Source of the DNA: Bacillota bacterium
GTDB lineage: Bacteria; Bacillota; Clostridia; Acetivibrionales; DSM-2933
Reading direction: 5' to 3'
DNA: 7,463 nt
Assembly: GCA_030705945.1 (NCBI GenBank)
Contig: JAUZPS010000232.1
Coordinates: 1 to 7,463 of the forward strand
The translations under genes were made by a program, and so were the position numbers. The notes under the pieces were generated by a model. The model was not told where the DNA came from. It searched no databases and saw nothing but the letters and a program-made list of their open reading frames with translations. Positions 1-6,392 of this stretch are shown piece by piece; the first letter of the stretch is position 1; every line of letters starts with the position of its first letter.

Positions 1-549
1 ATTTTATATTCGGATGAAGAGCTTATAAAAGAATTTGGTCCTACCGATACAGAGATTATTAAAAAGTTAGTAAATTTTAAATTTAACGATACTGCGTCTG
101 ATATCTATGTGAAACATTTCGAAACTAATTTTGAAGCCTATATCGAGCCTATAGAAGGCATTGATAAGCTTCTTGGGTTCATCAAGAATAAAGGAATAAA
201 ATTAGGCCTTTTTACTGGAAGAAGCAGGCGAGTAACTGAGATAATCCTTCAAAAATTAGGCTTTTCATACCTATTTGATGTTTTGATAACAGGTGATGAA
301 ACAAAAAAACCAAAGCCTGATCCGGATGGGATTTTAAAAGCTTTAAAACAGATTGACGCAAAAAATAATTCAAGCTTTTATGTAGGCGATTTTGATGTTG
401 ATATTTTGGCAAGTAAGGCTGCAGGTGTTATTTCTGTTTTGGCGCTTTGGGCATCGTCAAAAGATGAAAAATTCAAAGAACATTGTCCTGATTATTCATT
501 TAAGAATCCAAGAGAGTTTATTGAAATTCTGAATAATTCTTTTGAATAG
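1..549 (+). CDS. HAD-superfamily phosphatase, phosphoglycolate/pyrophosphatase type, 3' part (partial)
   Basis: Cytoplasmic HAD hydrolase of the Gph/PpaX type, which removes phosphate from small phosphorylated substrates through an aspartyl-phosphate intermediate; the substrate cannot be told from sequence. The frame is open from base 1, so the 182 visible residues are the C-terminal part. Probably about 30-40 residues are missing, including the motif I DxD nucleophile. Visible motifs are motif II Thr in LGLFTGRS (visible residue 72), motif III Lys in KKPKPDP (about 103-105), and motif IV GDFDVD with Asp130 and Asp134. The stretch FGPTDTEIIKKLV near the left edge fits the helical cap of this subfamily. 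The GTG at 109 is an internal valine, not a start: it lies inside the cap and has no ribosome binding site. The gene converges on the DedA gene and ends 25 bp before a strong hairpin. Family assignment is firm; specificity is unknown. Confidence 0.87.
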   Translation: MLYSDEELIKEFGPTDTEIIKKLVNFKFNDTASDIYVKHFETNFEAYIEPIEGIDKLLGFIKNKGIKLGLFTGRSRRVTEIILQKLGFSYLFDVLITGDETKKPKPDPDGILKALKQIDAKNNSSFYVGDFDVDILASKAAGVISVLALWASSKDEKFKEHCPDYSFKNPREFIEILNNSFE

Positions 550-574
550 CTTTTGAATATAGAAAAGGAAACAT

Positions 575-633
575 AAAACCCTAGAATAAAATGAAAATAA
601 CATTTAAATATTTTCATTTTATTCTAGGGTTTT
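575..633. terminator. Bidirectional intrinsic terminator between convergent genes
   Basis: A perfect 25-bp inverted repeat (575-599 and 609-633) encloses a 9-nt loop (600-608). The outer part of the arms is AAAACCCTAG, so either transcript has a GGGTTTT-like end followed by a T-rich tail (TTTTTATTAT on plus, TTTTATGTTT on minus). It lies just after the HAD stop and downstream of the DedA stop, so it can serve both genes. The stem is mostly A-T, with only six G-C pairs, but it is long and free of mismatches. Confidence 0.85.
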
Positions 634-751
634 TATTATAAATATTTTGCATTGCTTGCCCAAGCGACTTCGAAAAGTCCTTTTTCGGCTGCTTTCGCGC
701 AATTATATAAATCTAATTTTAGATTTGTTCATTAAAGGCTCGAAAATACAA
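634..751. other. Convergent intergenic spacer with a GC-richer patch of small tandem hairpins
   Basis: No convincing gene. About 649-702 is visibly richer in G+C than its surroundings and holds two adjacent small hairpins: GCTTG-cc-CAAGC (654-665) and GACTT-cgaa-AAGTC (666-679). A third, AAATCTAA-tt-TTAGATTT, lies at 709-726. A plus-strand frame is open from 628 to the stop at 733-735, but it has no ATG and no ribosome binding site. On the minus strand the patch would fall in the 3' untranslated end of the DedA transcript, before the main terminator. Confidence 0.4.
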
Positions 752-1387
752 TTAATTTTGAACTGATTTTTTCTTCCTGCGTCCTAGAATAACCTTTAAT
801 ACTATAACAACTATAACCAGAACAACTGCTGCTATTACCACATCCTCAAACTTGTGAAAAAAAGGACTAACCTTAGTTTTATAATTTTCTCCTAACTTAA
901 AACCAAGCCATATTAAGGTAAAATTCCATGGTATCATGCCAATCAAAGAAAAAGCAATAAATTTACCGATATTCATTTTAGCTATACCGGCAGGAAGCGA
1001 AATAAAAGTTCTAATTATAGGTAGAAGTCTTCCAAAGAAAACTGTTACTGGACCAAACCTATTAAAAGTGTTTTCTGCTTTATGAAAATGGTCAGCAGAA
1101 ACAAAGAAATACTTGCCGTACTTTAATATAAATGGGCGACCGCCATAATAGCCTACTGAATATGCAAGCAAGGAACCTAGCATACTGCCGATATTTACAG
1201 CAATATTTGCTACTAACATCGAAATGCTTTTTTCTGCGACCATCATTCCCGCAACTGGTAATACGGCTTCACTGGGAATAGGTATACAAGCGCTCTCTAA
1301 AAACATACCTCCAGCGATGCCAAAATAACCAAATTGCCTTACAATGTGCATTATAAATTCTACAATGTGGTCAATTAAATTTGCCAT
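752..1387 (-). CDS. DedA family membrane protein (VTT/SNARE-associated domain)
   Basis: A 211-residue polytopic membrane protein of the DedA family, full length for the group. The hallmarks are in order: the re-entrant segment ESACIPIPSE (31-40) with Glu31 and Glu40; the glycine-rich stretch GSLLAYSVGYYGG (71-83); FFGRLLPIIRTFISLPAG (117-134) with the paired arginines Arg120 and Arg126 that are essential in studied E. coli members; and a C-terminal helix (about 182-200) ending in a basic GRRKKK tail. DedA proteins are implicated in moving undecaprenyl phosphate (and other lipids) between membrane leaflets and in envelope integrity; applying that here is inference from family. The ATG at 1385-1387 has a strong AAGGAG seven bases upstream (1395-1400). 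It lies 13 bp after the LCP stop, so it is the second gene of that operon. Confidence 0.95.
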   Translation of the reverse strand: MANLIDHIVEFIMHIVRQFGYFGIAGGMFLESACIPIPSEAVLPVAGMMVAEKSISMLVANIAVNIGSMLGSLLAYSVGYYGGRPFILKYGKYFFVSADHFHKAENTFNRFGPVTVFFGRLLPIIRTFISLPAGIAKMNIGKFIAFSLIGMIPWNFTLIWLGFKLGENYKTKVSPFFHKFEDVVIAAVVLVIVVIVLKVILGRRKKKSVQN

Positions 1388-1394
1388 ACTTCAT

Positions 1395-1400
1395 CTCCTT
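1395..1400 (-). promoter_or_regulatory. Ribosome binding site of the DedA gene
   Basis: AAGGAG on the minus strand, seven bases before the ATG. It lies wholly inside the 13-bp gap after the LCP stop codon. It fixes the DedA start and indicates that the two genes are read from one mRNA. Confidence 0.85.
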
Positions 1401-2501
1401 TTATGGTTTAGGGGTACGTGACCCCTTTATTATCGAATCTTTATTTGAGGGGTTTTTCGTTACTTTAGGAACTTTAGTCGCTTTAGAGGCAGTAGGCTTA
1501 TTTCTGCTGCTTATAACGCCATTATCTTCCTCGTTGGTATAATATGAGGGAGCGGGTCCTAAATCCGAATTAAAATATTGTTCAACTATCTTTTCTGTTG
1601 CCTTTCTATCAGGAAGATAGTACCAGAGACTATTAATAATAGCTGTATCACCAGGCACCATGAAGGTCTGCATACCGCTTGTATCTATATTGCTGATGTT
1701 CTGAGCCAATTTTAAAGCATCGCTTAAAGTGATATTGGTTTCGACGCTTTGAAGAACAACATCAATAATATCATTTGCTTTTGAAAGGTATTTGATATCT
1801 TTCTTCTGCCTGATAAGTTCACGCACAAAGCTTTGTTGAGCTCCTATTCTTTTTAAATCACTACCGTCATAAAACTTTTCAACTTCCTTGTCTCTATGGG
1901 TAGGATGTCTGAACCTCATAAATTGTTCCGCTTTTTTGCCGTCCAAATGTTGTTGACCCTTATTCAAATGAATATGTAAATTTTGTATCGGATCATCATA
2001 ATTTAGGTCAACAGGTACATAAAAGTCAACGCCATCGAGCTTGTCGATTATTTTTCTAAAGGCTGTTGTATCTACATAAACATAATATTTTATTCTGACG
2101 CCAAGAAAATTGGATAATGTCTCTATTGCTAAATCTGCGCCGCCTTTAGGATAGGCTGCGTTGATTTTGGTAAAGCCTAATCCACGCACCTTAACCCTTG
2201 AATCCCTGGGAGTAGATAAAATGTTGATTTTTCCTGTTCCTGGGTTAAAGTTTACCAGCATCATAGTATCAGTATTGCCTGCAACCTTGTCACCGCCTAA
2301 CACAAGGATATTAACCGGATTTTTATCAGTTACAAAAGGCTTTATTATATTATCAATAAGATTATTTTGCTTTTTTACTGAAGTTGAGTCTGGAGCAGCT
2401 GAAGCTGTGGTGTTAATCAAGTACAACAGCCAAACACCGGAAGAAAAAAGAAAAATTGTAATTGTAGTAGTCATTATTAAATAAAATTTACGAATGTTCA
2501 T
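1401..2501 (-). CDS. LytR-CpsA-Psr (LCP) family glycopolymer transferase
   Basis: A 366-residue single-pass membrane enzyme with an outside LCP domain. LCP proteins transfer anionic glycopolymers (teichoic acid, capsule or similar) from undecaprenyl-pyrophosphate carriers onto peptidoglycan. Numbering from the chosen ATG: membrane helix about 7-28; LCP domain about 63-235. It contains NTDTMMLV with Asp78, STPRDSRV with Arg99 and Arg102, FTKINAAYPKGG, FMRFRHP, and SDLKRIGAQQ with Asp215 and Arg218. The second Arg of the usual RxxRQ motif is Ala221 here. The C-terminal tail from about 320 is disordered-looking and rich in Lys, Thr, Ser and Pro. Start choice: the ATG at 2499-2501 has AGGAGT six bases upstream (2508-2513); a TTG seven codons earlier at 2522 has no ribosome binding site and would place AGGAGT inside the gene. 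It is first in an operon with DedA, under the promoter at 2643-2671. The polymer handled is unknown. Confidence 0.93.
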   Translation of the reverse strand: MNIRKFYLIMTTTITIFLFSSGVWLLYLINTTASAAPDSTSVKKQNNLIDNIIKPFVTDKNPVNILVLGGDKVAGNTDTMMLVNFNPGTGKINILSTPRDSRVKVRGLGFTKINAAYPKGGADLAIETLSNFLGVRIKYYVYVDTTAFRKIIDKLDGVDFYVPVDLNYDDPIQNLHIHLNKGQQHLDGKKAEQFMRFRHPTHRDKEVEKFYDGSDLKRIGAQQSFVRELIRQKKDIKYLSKANDIIDVVLQSVETNITLSDALKLAQNISNIDTSGMQTFMVPGDTAIINSLWYYLPDRKATEKIVEQYFNSDLGPAPSYYTNEEDNGVISSRNKPTASKATKVPKVTKNPSNKDSIIKGSRTPKP

Positions 2502-2507
2502 TTTCTT

Positions 2508-2513
2508 ACTCCT
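2508..2513 (-). promoter_or_regulatory. Ribosome binding site of the LCP gene
   Basis: AGGAGT on the minus strand, six bases before the ATG at 2501. It decides the start in favour of this ATG over the in-frame TTG at 2522. Confidence 0.8.
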
Positions 2514-2642
2514 AAATGACAATTTGTATTAATTATCGGCGAAAAGGATGGTATACATAATATATGGATTAACTTTTCTATAAAATAATTGTTAACATAT
2601 AAACCAGTTTCCATTTTTACCAAAACATTTGCCGCAAACTTT

Positions 2643-2671
2643 AGTATATACTATGATTATAGTATAGTCAA
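2643..2671 (-). promoter_or_regulatory. Sigma-A type promoter of the LCP-DedA operon, with overlapping dyads
   Basis: On the minus strand, TTGACT (2671-2666), a 17-base spacer and TATACT (2648-2643) give a near-consensus housekeeping promoter. Transcription would begin near 2636, leaving a leader of roughly 135 nt before the LCP ATG. Two dyads overlap it: the 12-bp palindrome TAGTATATACTA (2642-2653) covering the -10, and TATACTAT-gatt-ATAGTATA (2647-2654 and 2659-2666) filling the spacer. These could be a repressor operator, or just A-T bias around a TATA-like element. I saw no known riboswitch in the leader. Confidence 0.75.
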
Positions 2672-2750
2672 TTTTTATAAATGAATATTTGTAAATTAAT
2701 TGTGAAATTTATGTAAAAGTATTTTTTGCAACTTATATAACGTATAACGT

Positions 2751-2797
2751 AAAAGAACCACCAAAGCAAACTTTTATAAGTTTGTTTCGATGGTTCT
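2751..2797 (-). terminator. Intrinsic terminator of the thioredoxin gene
   Basis: On the minus strand this forms a long interrupted hairpin. The outer stem is AGAACCA/TGGTTCT (2791-2797 with 2754-2760), then a short internal loop. The inner stem centres on CAAACTT/AAGTTTG (2778-2784 with 2767-2773), with a 4-nt loop. TTTT follows directly (2754-2751). It begins 35 bp after the thioredoxin stop and separates that gene from the LCP promoter. Confidence 0.8.
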
Positions 2798-2832
2798 CTA
2801 ATTAATACAGCTAAAATCGATGCTATCACAAT

Positions 2833-3444
2833 TTACTTAAATAGTTTATCAACTCGTTCCTGCATTTGCGCATACGTCATTTTACCAGTACATTTAGACA
2901 CTACATATCCTTCTTTGTCAATAAATAAGGAGGTTGGAATTTCAGTAGTACGATATAGGTTGCCAACATCATTATTTACATCTAAAAGCGTGTTCAATGT
3001 GTATTTTTTCTCTTTTAAAAAGTTCTTAACGGTATCTTCATCTTCGCCAAGATCAATTAAATAGACCTGAAGACCTTTAGAAGAGTAATCTTTGTAAATT
3101 TTTTCAACATTTGGCAACTCTTCTTTACAGGGACCACACCATGTTGTGAAAAAGTTGAGAAAAACATTTTTTCCTTTTAATTCACTCAAAGTAATTTGTT
3201 TACCGTTAAGATCTGTTAAAGTAAAATCATCCGCTAATTTTCTGGGCATTTGTGTGGATGTATCTGAATCAGAGGCTGAAACTGATGGATTAACGCTGTT
3301 ATTTTTATCGGAATCAATGAGTGGAGTGACATGAGAGGTATCAATGGAGGAGTCTTTGCCGCTTTTTATAAAACTAACAATCCCCAAGACAACTAAGACC
3401 AAAACTACCACAGAAACTAGAGCAATAGAAACATTTTTCTTCAT
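2833..3444 (-). CDS. Membrane-anchored ResA/TlpA-like thioredoxin-fold disulfide reductase
   Basis: A 203-residue protein (numbered from the chosen ATG) with an uncleaved-looking N-terminal membrane helix (about 5-26), a Ser/Asp/Asn-rich linker (about 31-66) and a thioredoxin-fold domain (about 70-203). The active site is TTWCGPCKEE with Cys103 and Cys106, and the cis-proline loop is TEIPTSLFID with Pro170. There is no lipobox cysteine near the N-terminus, so it is a helix-anchored protein, not a lipoprotein. Such proteins reduce disulfides in partner proteins outside the membrane: ResA acts in cytochrome c maturation and StoA in spore cortex formation. No ResBC, CcdA or sporulation gene is adjacent, so the partner is unknown. 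Cys185 is a third, non-motif cysteine. Start: the ATG at 3442-3444 sits nine bases after AAGAGAG (3454-3460); the TTG at 3453 abuts that site and is rejected. The gene appears monocistronic. Confidence 0.93.
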   Translation of the reverse strand: MKKNVSIALVSVVVLVLVVLGIVSFIKSGKDSSIDTSHVTPLIDSDKNNSVNPSVSASDSDTSTQMPRKLADDFTLTDLNGKQITLSELKGKNVFLNFFTTWCGPCKEELPNVEKIYKDYSSKGLQVYLIDLGEDEDTVKNFLKEKKYTLNTLLDVNNDVGNLYRTTEIPTSLFIDKEGYVVSKCTGKMTYAQMQERVDKLFK

Positions 3445-3531
3445 AATGAACAACTCTCTTTCGAATCTTTTATTGATTTTAAAATACTAAAAGATTAATC
3501 ACTTTTATATATGAATAAAATTTATATAACT

Positions 3532-3560
3532 ATTTTAACTAATTTATATAAAATAAACAA
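3532..3560 (-). promoter_or_regulatory. Possible promoter of the thioredoxin gene
   Basis: On the minus strand, TTGTTT (3560-3555), a 17-base spacer and TAAAAT (3537-3532) resemble a weak sigma-A promoter. The -35 coincides with the T-rich tail of the preceding terminator, and the whole 3445-3555 region is very A-T rich, so other -10-like boxes compete (for example TATAAA near 3510). The terminator just upstream makes some promoter in this gap likely; this exact placement is tentative. Confidence 0.3.
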
Positions 3561-3600
3561 GCCTGCGCATTTGATTTAAAATATATAAGAATGCGCAGGC
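3550..3600 (-). terminator. Intrinsic terminator of the DUF58-transglutaminase operon
   Basis: A 10-bp GC-rich stem, GCCTGCGCAT/ATGCGCAGGC (3591-3600 with 3561-3570), has a 20-nt A-T loop. It begins six bases after the transglutaminase stop, and on the minus strand is followed by TTGTTTATTTT. On the plus strand it is followed by seven T residues (3602-3608), so it could also stop antisense transcripts. Confidence 0.85.
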
Positions 3601-3606
3601 GTTTTT

Positions 3607-6390
3607 TTATATTTTTCCGCGAAGATATTTGACTATAAAATACTTGAATTTACCCACGCGATTTTTAGTATATTCAATCAATTTATTTAAGTTCTCAAGA
3701 GCAACTGCTTTATCTTTAGCGCTTACCTCATTTTGGCTATATCTTGCTATGACAAATGAGTCTGTAACTGTCATTAGACTTATTTGTTTTGAAATAAGCA
3801 GATTCTCAAGGCGTTTGGCAAAATCTTTGGGAGTCTCGTCATCAAGTTTATTATAGCCTGAAAGTGATAGATAAAGTAAATAATTCCTGTAAACTGAAAT
3901 TATACATTCACGAGGATTCATTTCTATGAGTCTTTTCAGCTTTCTGCGGCTCTTCATATAATTAAACAATGTTATTGCAATAAATATGAGTAGAATAAGT
4001 AAGATCGCAGCTATAACAAAATACCAAGCCTTCGCCTTTTTGCTAACTTCTCCCAGGGTGGTTACCTGTAAGTTGGTTGTATTAGCAGGTTTACGTTTGT
4101 TTTTTACCCATGATGGGATATCCTTGTCTCTTTCATTAGGTCTTATTGAAGCACTTTTTTCCTTATCCAAGGTTTCCTTATATGAGGAGGTTGGTTCAAA
4201 ATTAAGCCAACCAAAGCCTTCAAAGTAAACTTCTACCCATGCGTGTGATTTTTCATTTGTGATATTGTATATATTGCCCTTCTTTGAAGCGGAGGTTACA
4301 ATATAACCTTCAACATACCTTGCCGGTATTCCGATAGAACGTAGCATTACAACCATTGCGGAAGAATAATAAGTACAATACCCTTTTTTAAGATCAAACA
4401 GGAAATAGTCGACAAAATCACGACCAGCAGGCGTATTATCAGGGGAGAGGGTATACTTGTAATTTTTGGCAAGATACGACTCTATAGCCTTAACCTTATC
4501 ATATTGATTGTCTTTTGTGGAAGTTATGGAATATGCAAGGTCTTTAACTCGTTCAGGTATTCCATTTGGCAGTTGAAGATATTTGGAATATGCCTCATGG
4601 GAATTATTTTTTAATAAATTCATCAGATTAGCGCTGTAGGGACTTATTGTTACTGATATATCATTTAGCTTGTTTGTAAAGAACTCTGATAAGTTCCTTG
4701 AGGTTACTTCATCAAGGGGAACTATGTAAGATATAGCTTTATCGGAAATCATTGTGGGAACAGTATGGCTGAAAAGCTCGTTTTTAACTGAAATATTATA
4801 TTGAGCGAGCTTATTTAACACACTTTGAGGAAAATTATCAATTCCATAATCTGAAAAAAAGTTTTGGGTATTTTGTTCATTTCCTCGCGCAGGTTTTAAC
4901 AACGCAAATACAACCGCCCTGAATCCGTTAAAGTCGATCAAATCAATTGGAGGATTATTATTGTCTTTAACTGTCTGATTTACAAAAGCTGATTTTGAGC
5001 CAACGGTATTTACTATATTGTTATAGATATTCATATAATCATCATACAAACCTTTATGACTTTTTCTCAGTAAATCCTCAAGCTTTTGGTTGTATGTTAA
5101 ATTTAACGCGTTTAAAGTATATTTAAAATTTTTTGATTTTCGCTTAACTGTTGTCAAATCACCGTTAGAATTTAATAACAAACTTTCGTTTGCAGCGTTC
5201 AGTTGGTACGTATTAGCGGGAAGAAACAATGTTTTGGTAGATAGATTCTGGAATGTTACCTCAACTTTATCCCGCGTAAAATAATTTTTTATCATATTAT
5301 TGTCATTGGTAAGAAGACTCATACCGCAAAGGAGCTCAAGGTAGTTTGTAAAAAGATTGTTTTTATCGTAAAGATTCATATCAAAGAAATATTTTTCATT
5401 AAGCTTTCTTAGATCGCTATTATAATCAAGAACGCCCTTGTTATCATCATTGGTTATGTTAAATTTAGATTTGTCGGAATTAACCCAGGAAGAGCCTGTA
5501 TACACATCTTTAACAGCTCCCTTCAGATAAATTGATCTTGGCGAACTGACCTTTAATACGAGAGTTTTGTTTTTGGTAATTTTTCCGCCAAGACTCCCTG
5601 ATTCATTACCAAACCCTGTCTGTGATAAAGAAAAGTAGTCAAATTGACTTGGCATAGCGCCTTTAAAAACAGATGTATAAAGAGTCTGCATCTTTGTGTC
5701 AAGCCATTTCCACTCAATGGGTTTTGAGCGTGTAGGTATTAAAAATGCTAATAATAGAATAATTGCGCATAACGGTATGATATAAATGGTGAATACTGCA
5801 GGGTATACATACTCGTTCGAAGCTTTTGAGGAATTTTTTATAAAAATATATTTCATGTAATAAACAAGAATCAAAAATAGAAAAAGATATAATGTACTTA
5901 AGGTAATAAGGTATTTATTTATAAATTGAACTGAAAACAACACTGAGCCGCCAATTAATACAAGTATAAAATTAAATTTTTTAACCGTAAAAATAAAAGT
6001 TAATGTTGTAATGGCAAAACAGAAAAAAGCTGTAATCATAATTCCATATTCAGGTATGAATTGGCTTTTATAAGAATCAAGATAGTCATACAGCCAATTA
6101 AAAAAATATTCGATGTTGCTGATGATTTCACTTATGTGAAACTTATAAATAAGTATTCCAATTGATCCAAGCAAAAGTATGGTTATTGTTATGATTGAAA
6201 TCTTGAAAACCTTTTTATTAATCGTTATAGCCGAAAAAAACAATGTAATAAGGAAAATAACAGGAATTAAAATGTACGGCTTATACTTGAAGTTCATTGA
6301 CGTTGTAAGAGTATATACAAAACAAAAGCTCATTAAGACAGTTAATATAAAATTCGTTATAAAATTTGTCAGTTTTTTGTTTAGAATCAT
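3607..6390 (-). CDS. Large membrane-bound transglutaminase-like protein (TgpA/YebA type)
   Basis: A 927-residue membrane protein. About seven N-terminal helices (within 12-220) match the TgpA/DUF3488-type membrane region. A long outside region follows (about 221-610), then a transglutaminase-like core (about 615-735), a Lys/Asn-rich linker, one more helix (788-810) and a basic DUF4129-like C-terminal region inside the cell. The catalytic residues are Cys672 in KKGYCTYYSSA, His716 in EKSHAWVEVY and Glu732 in WLNFEPT; many family members have Asp there, but Glu is common in Firmicute relatives. The fold suggests a cysteine peptidase or amide-forming enzyme acting on wall or surface proteins; no substrate can be named. 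It is about 190 residues longer than relatives of roughly 670-740, mostly before the core. The ATG lies 2 bp after the DUF58 stop, with GGAGAG inside the end of that gene, so translation is probably coupled. Confidence 0.94.
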   Translation of the reverse strand: MILNKKLTNFITNFILTVLMSFCFVYTLTTSMNFKYKPYILIPVIFLITLFFSAITINKKVFKISIITITILLLGSIGILIYKFHISEIISNIEYFFNWLYDYLDSYKSQFIPEYGIMITAFFCFAITTLTFIFTVKKFNFILVLIGGSVLFSVQFINKYLITLSTLYLFLFLILVYYMKYIFIKNSSKASNEYVYPAVFTIYIIPLCAIILLLAFLIPTRSKPIEWKWLDTKMQTLYTSVFKGAMPSQFDYFSLSQTGFGNESGSLGGKITKNKTLVLKVSSPRSIYLKGAVKDVYTGSSWVNSDKSKFNITNDDNKGVLDYNSDLRKLNEKYFFDMNLYDKNNLFTNYLELLCGMSLLTNDNNMIKNYFTRDKVEVTFQNLSTKTLFLPANTYQLNAANESLLLNSNGDLTTVKRKSKNFKYTLNALNLTYNQKLEDLLRKSHKGLYDDYMNIYNNIVNTVGSKSAFVNQTVKDNNNPPIDLIDFNGFRAVVFALLKPARGNEQNTQNFFSDYGIDNFPQSVLNKLAQYNISVKNELFSHTVPTMISDKAISYIVPLDEVTSRNLSEFFTNKLNDISVTISPYSANLMNLLKNNSHEAYSKYLQLPNGIPERVKDLAYSITSTKDNQYDKVKAIESYLAKNYKYTLSPDNTPAGRDFVDYFLFDLKKGYCTYYSSAMVVMLRSIGIPARYVEGYIVTSASKKGNIYNITNEKSHAWVEVYFEGFGWLNFEPTSSYKETLDKEKSASIRPNERDKDIPSWVKNKRKPANTTNLQVTTLGEVSKKAKAWYFVIAAILLILLIFIAITLFNYMKSRRKLKRLIEMNPRECIISVYRNYLLYLSLSGYNKLDDETPKDFAKRLENLLISKQISLMTVTDSFVIARYSQNEVSAKDKAVALENLNKLIEYTKNRVGKFKYFIVKYLRGKI

Positions 6391-6392
6391 TG

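Noticed and set aside
109..549. GTG at 109 as the start of the HAD gene
   Set aside because: The same frame is open from base 1 with family-like sequence, no ribosome binding site precedes 109, and the catalytic N-terminus would be lost. The gene simply runs off the left edge.
652..735. A 27-residue plus-strand small gene from TTG at 652
   Set aside because: No ribosome binding site or ATG, and it sits immediately after a strong terminator. Kept only as an odd-composition patch.
2161..2484. Plus-strand open frames at 2161-2484, 3146-3334, 3629-3856, 3986-4228, 5090-5284 and 6179-6469, and a minus-strand frame at 212-412
   Set aside because: All lie antisense inside well-supported genes, with no recognisable motif or start signal.
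2499..2522. TTG at 2522 as the LCP start
   Set aside because: No Shine-Dalgarno sequence upstream, whereas AGGAGT is well placed for the ATG at 2501.
2502..2640. Riboswitch or attenuator in the LCP leader
   Set aside because: The leader of about 135 nt shows no recognised aptamer core and no terminator hairpin before the gene.
2737..2750. Tandem repeat ATAACGT twice
   Set aside because: Only two 7-bp copies in A-T-rich spacer; too short to mean anything alone.
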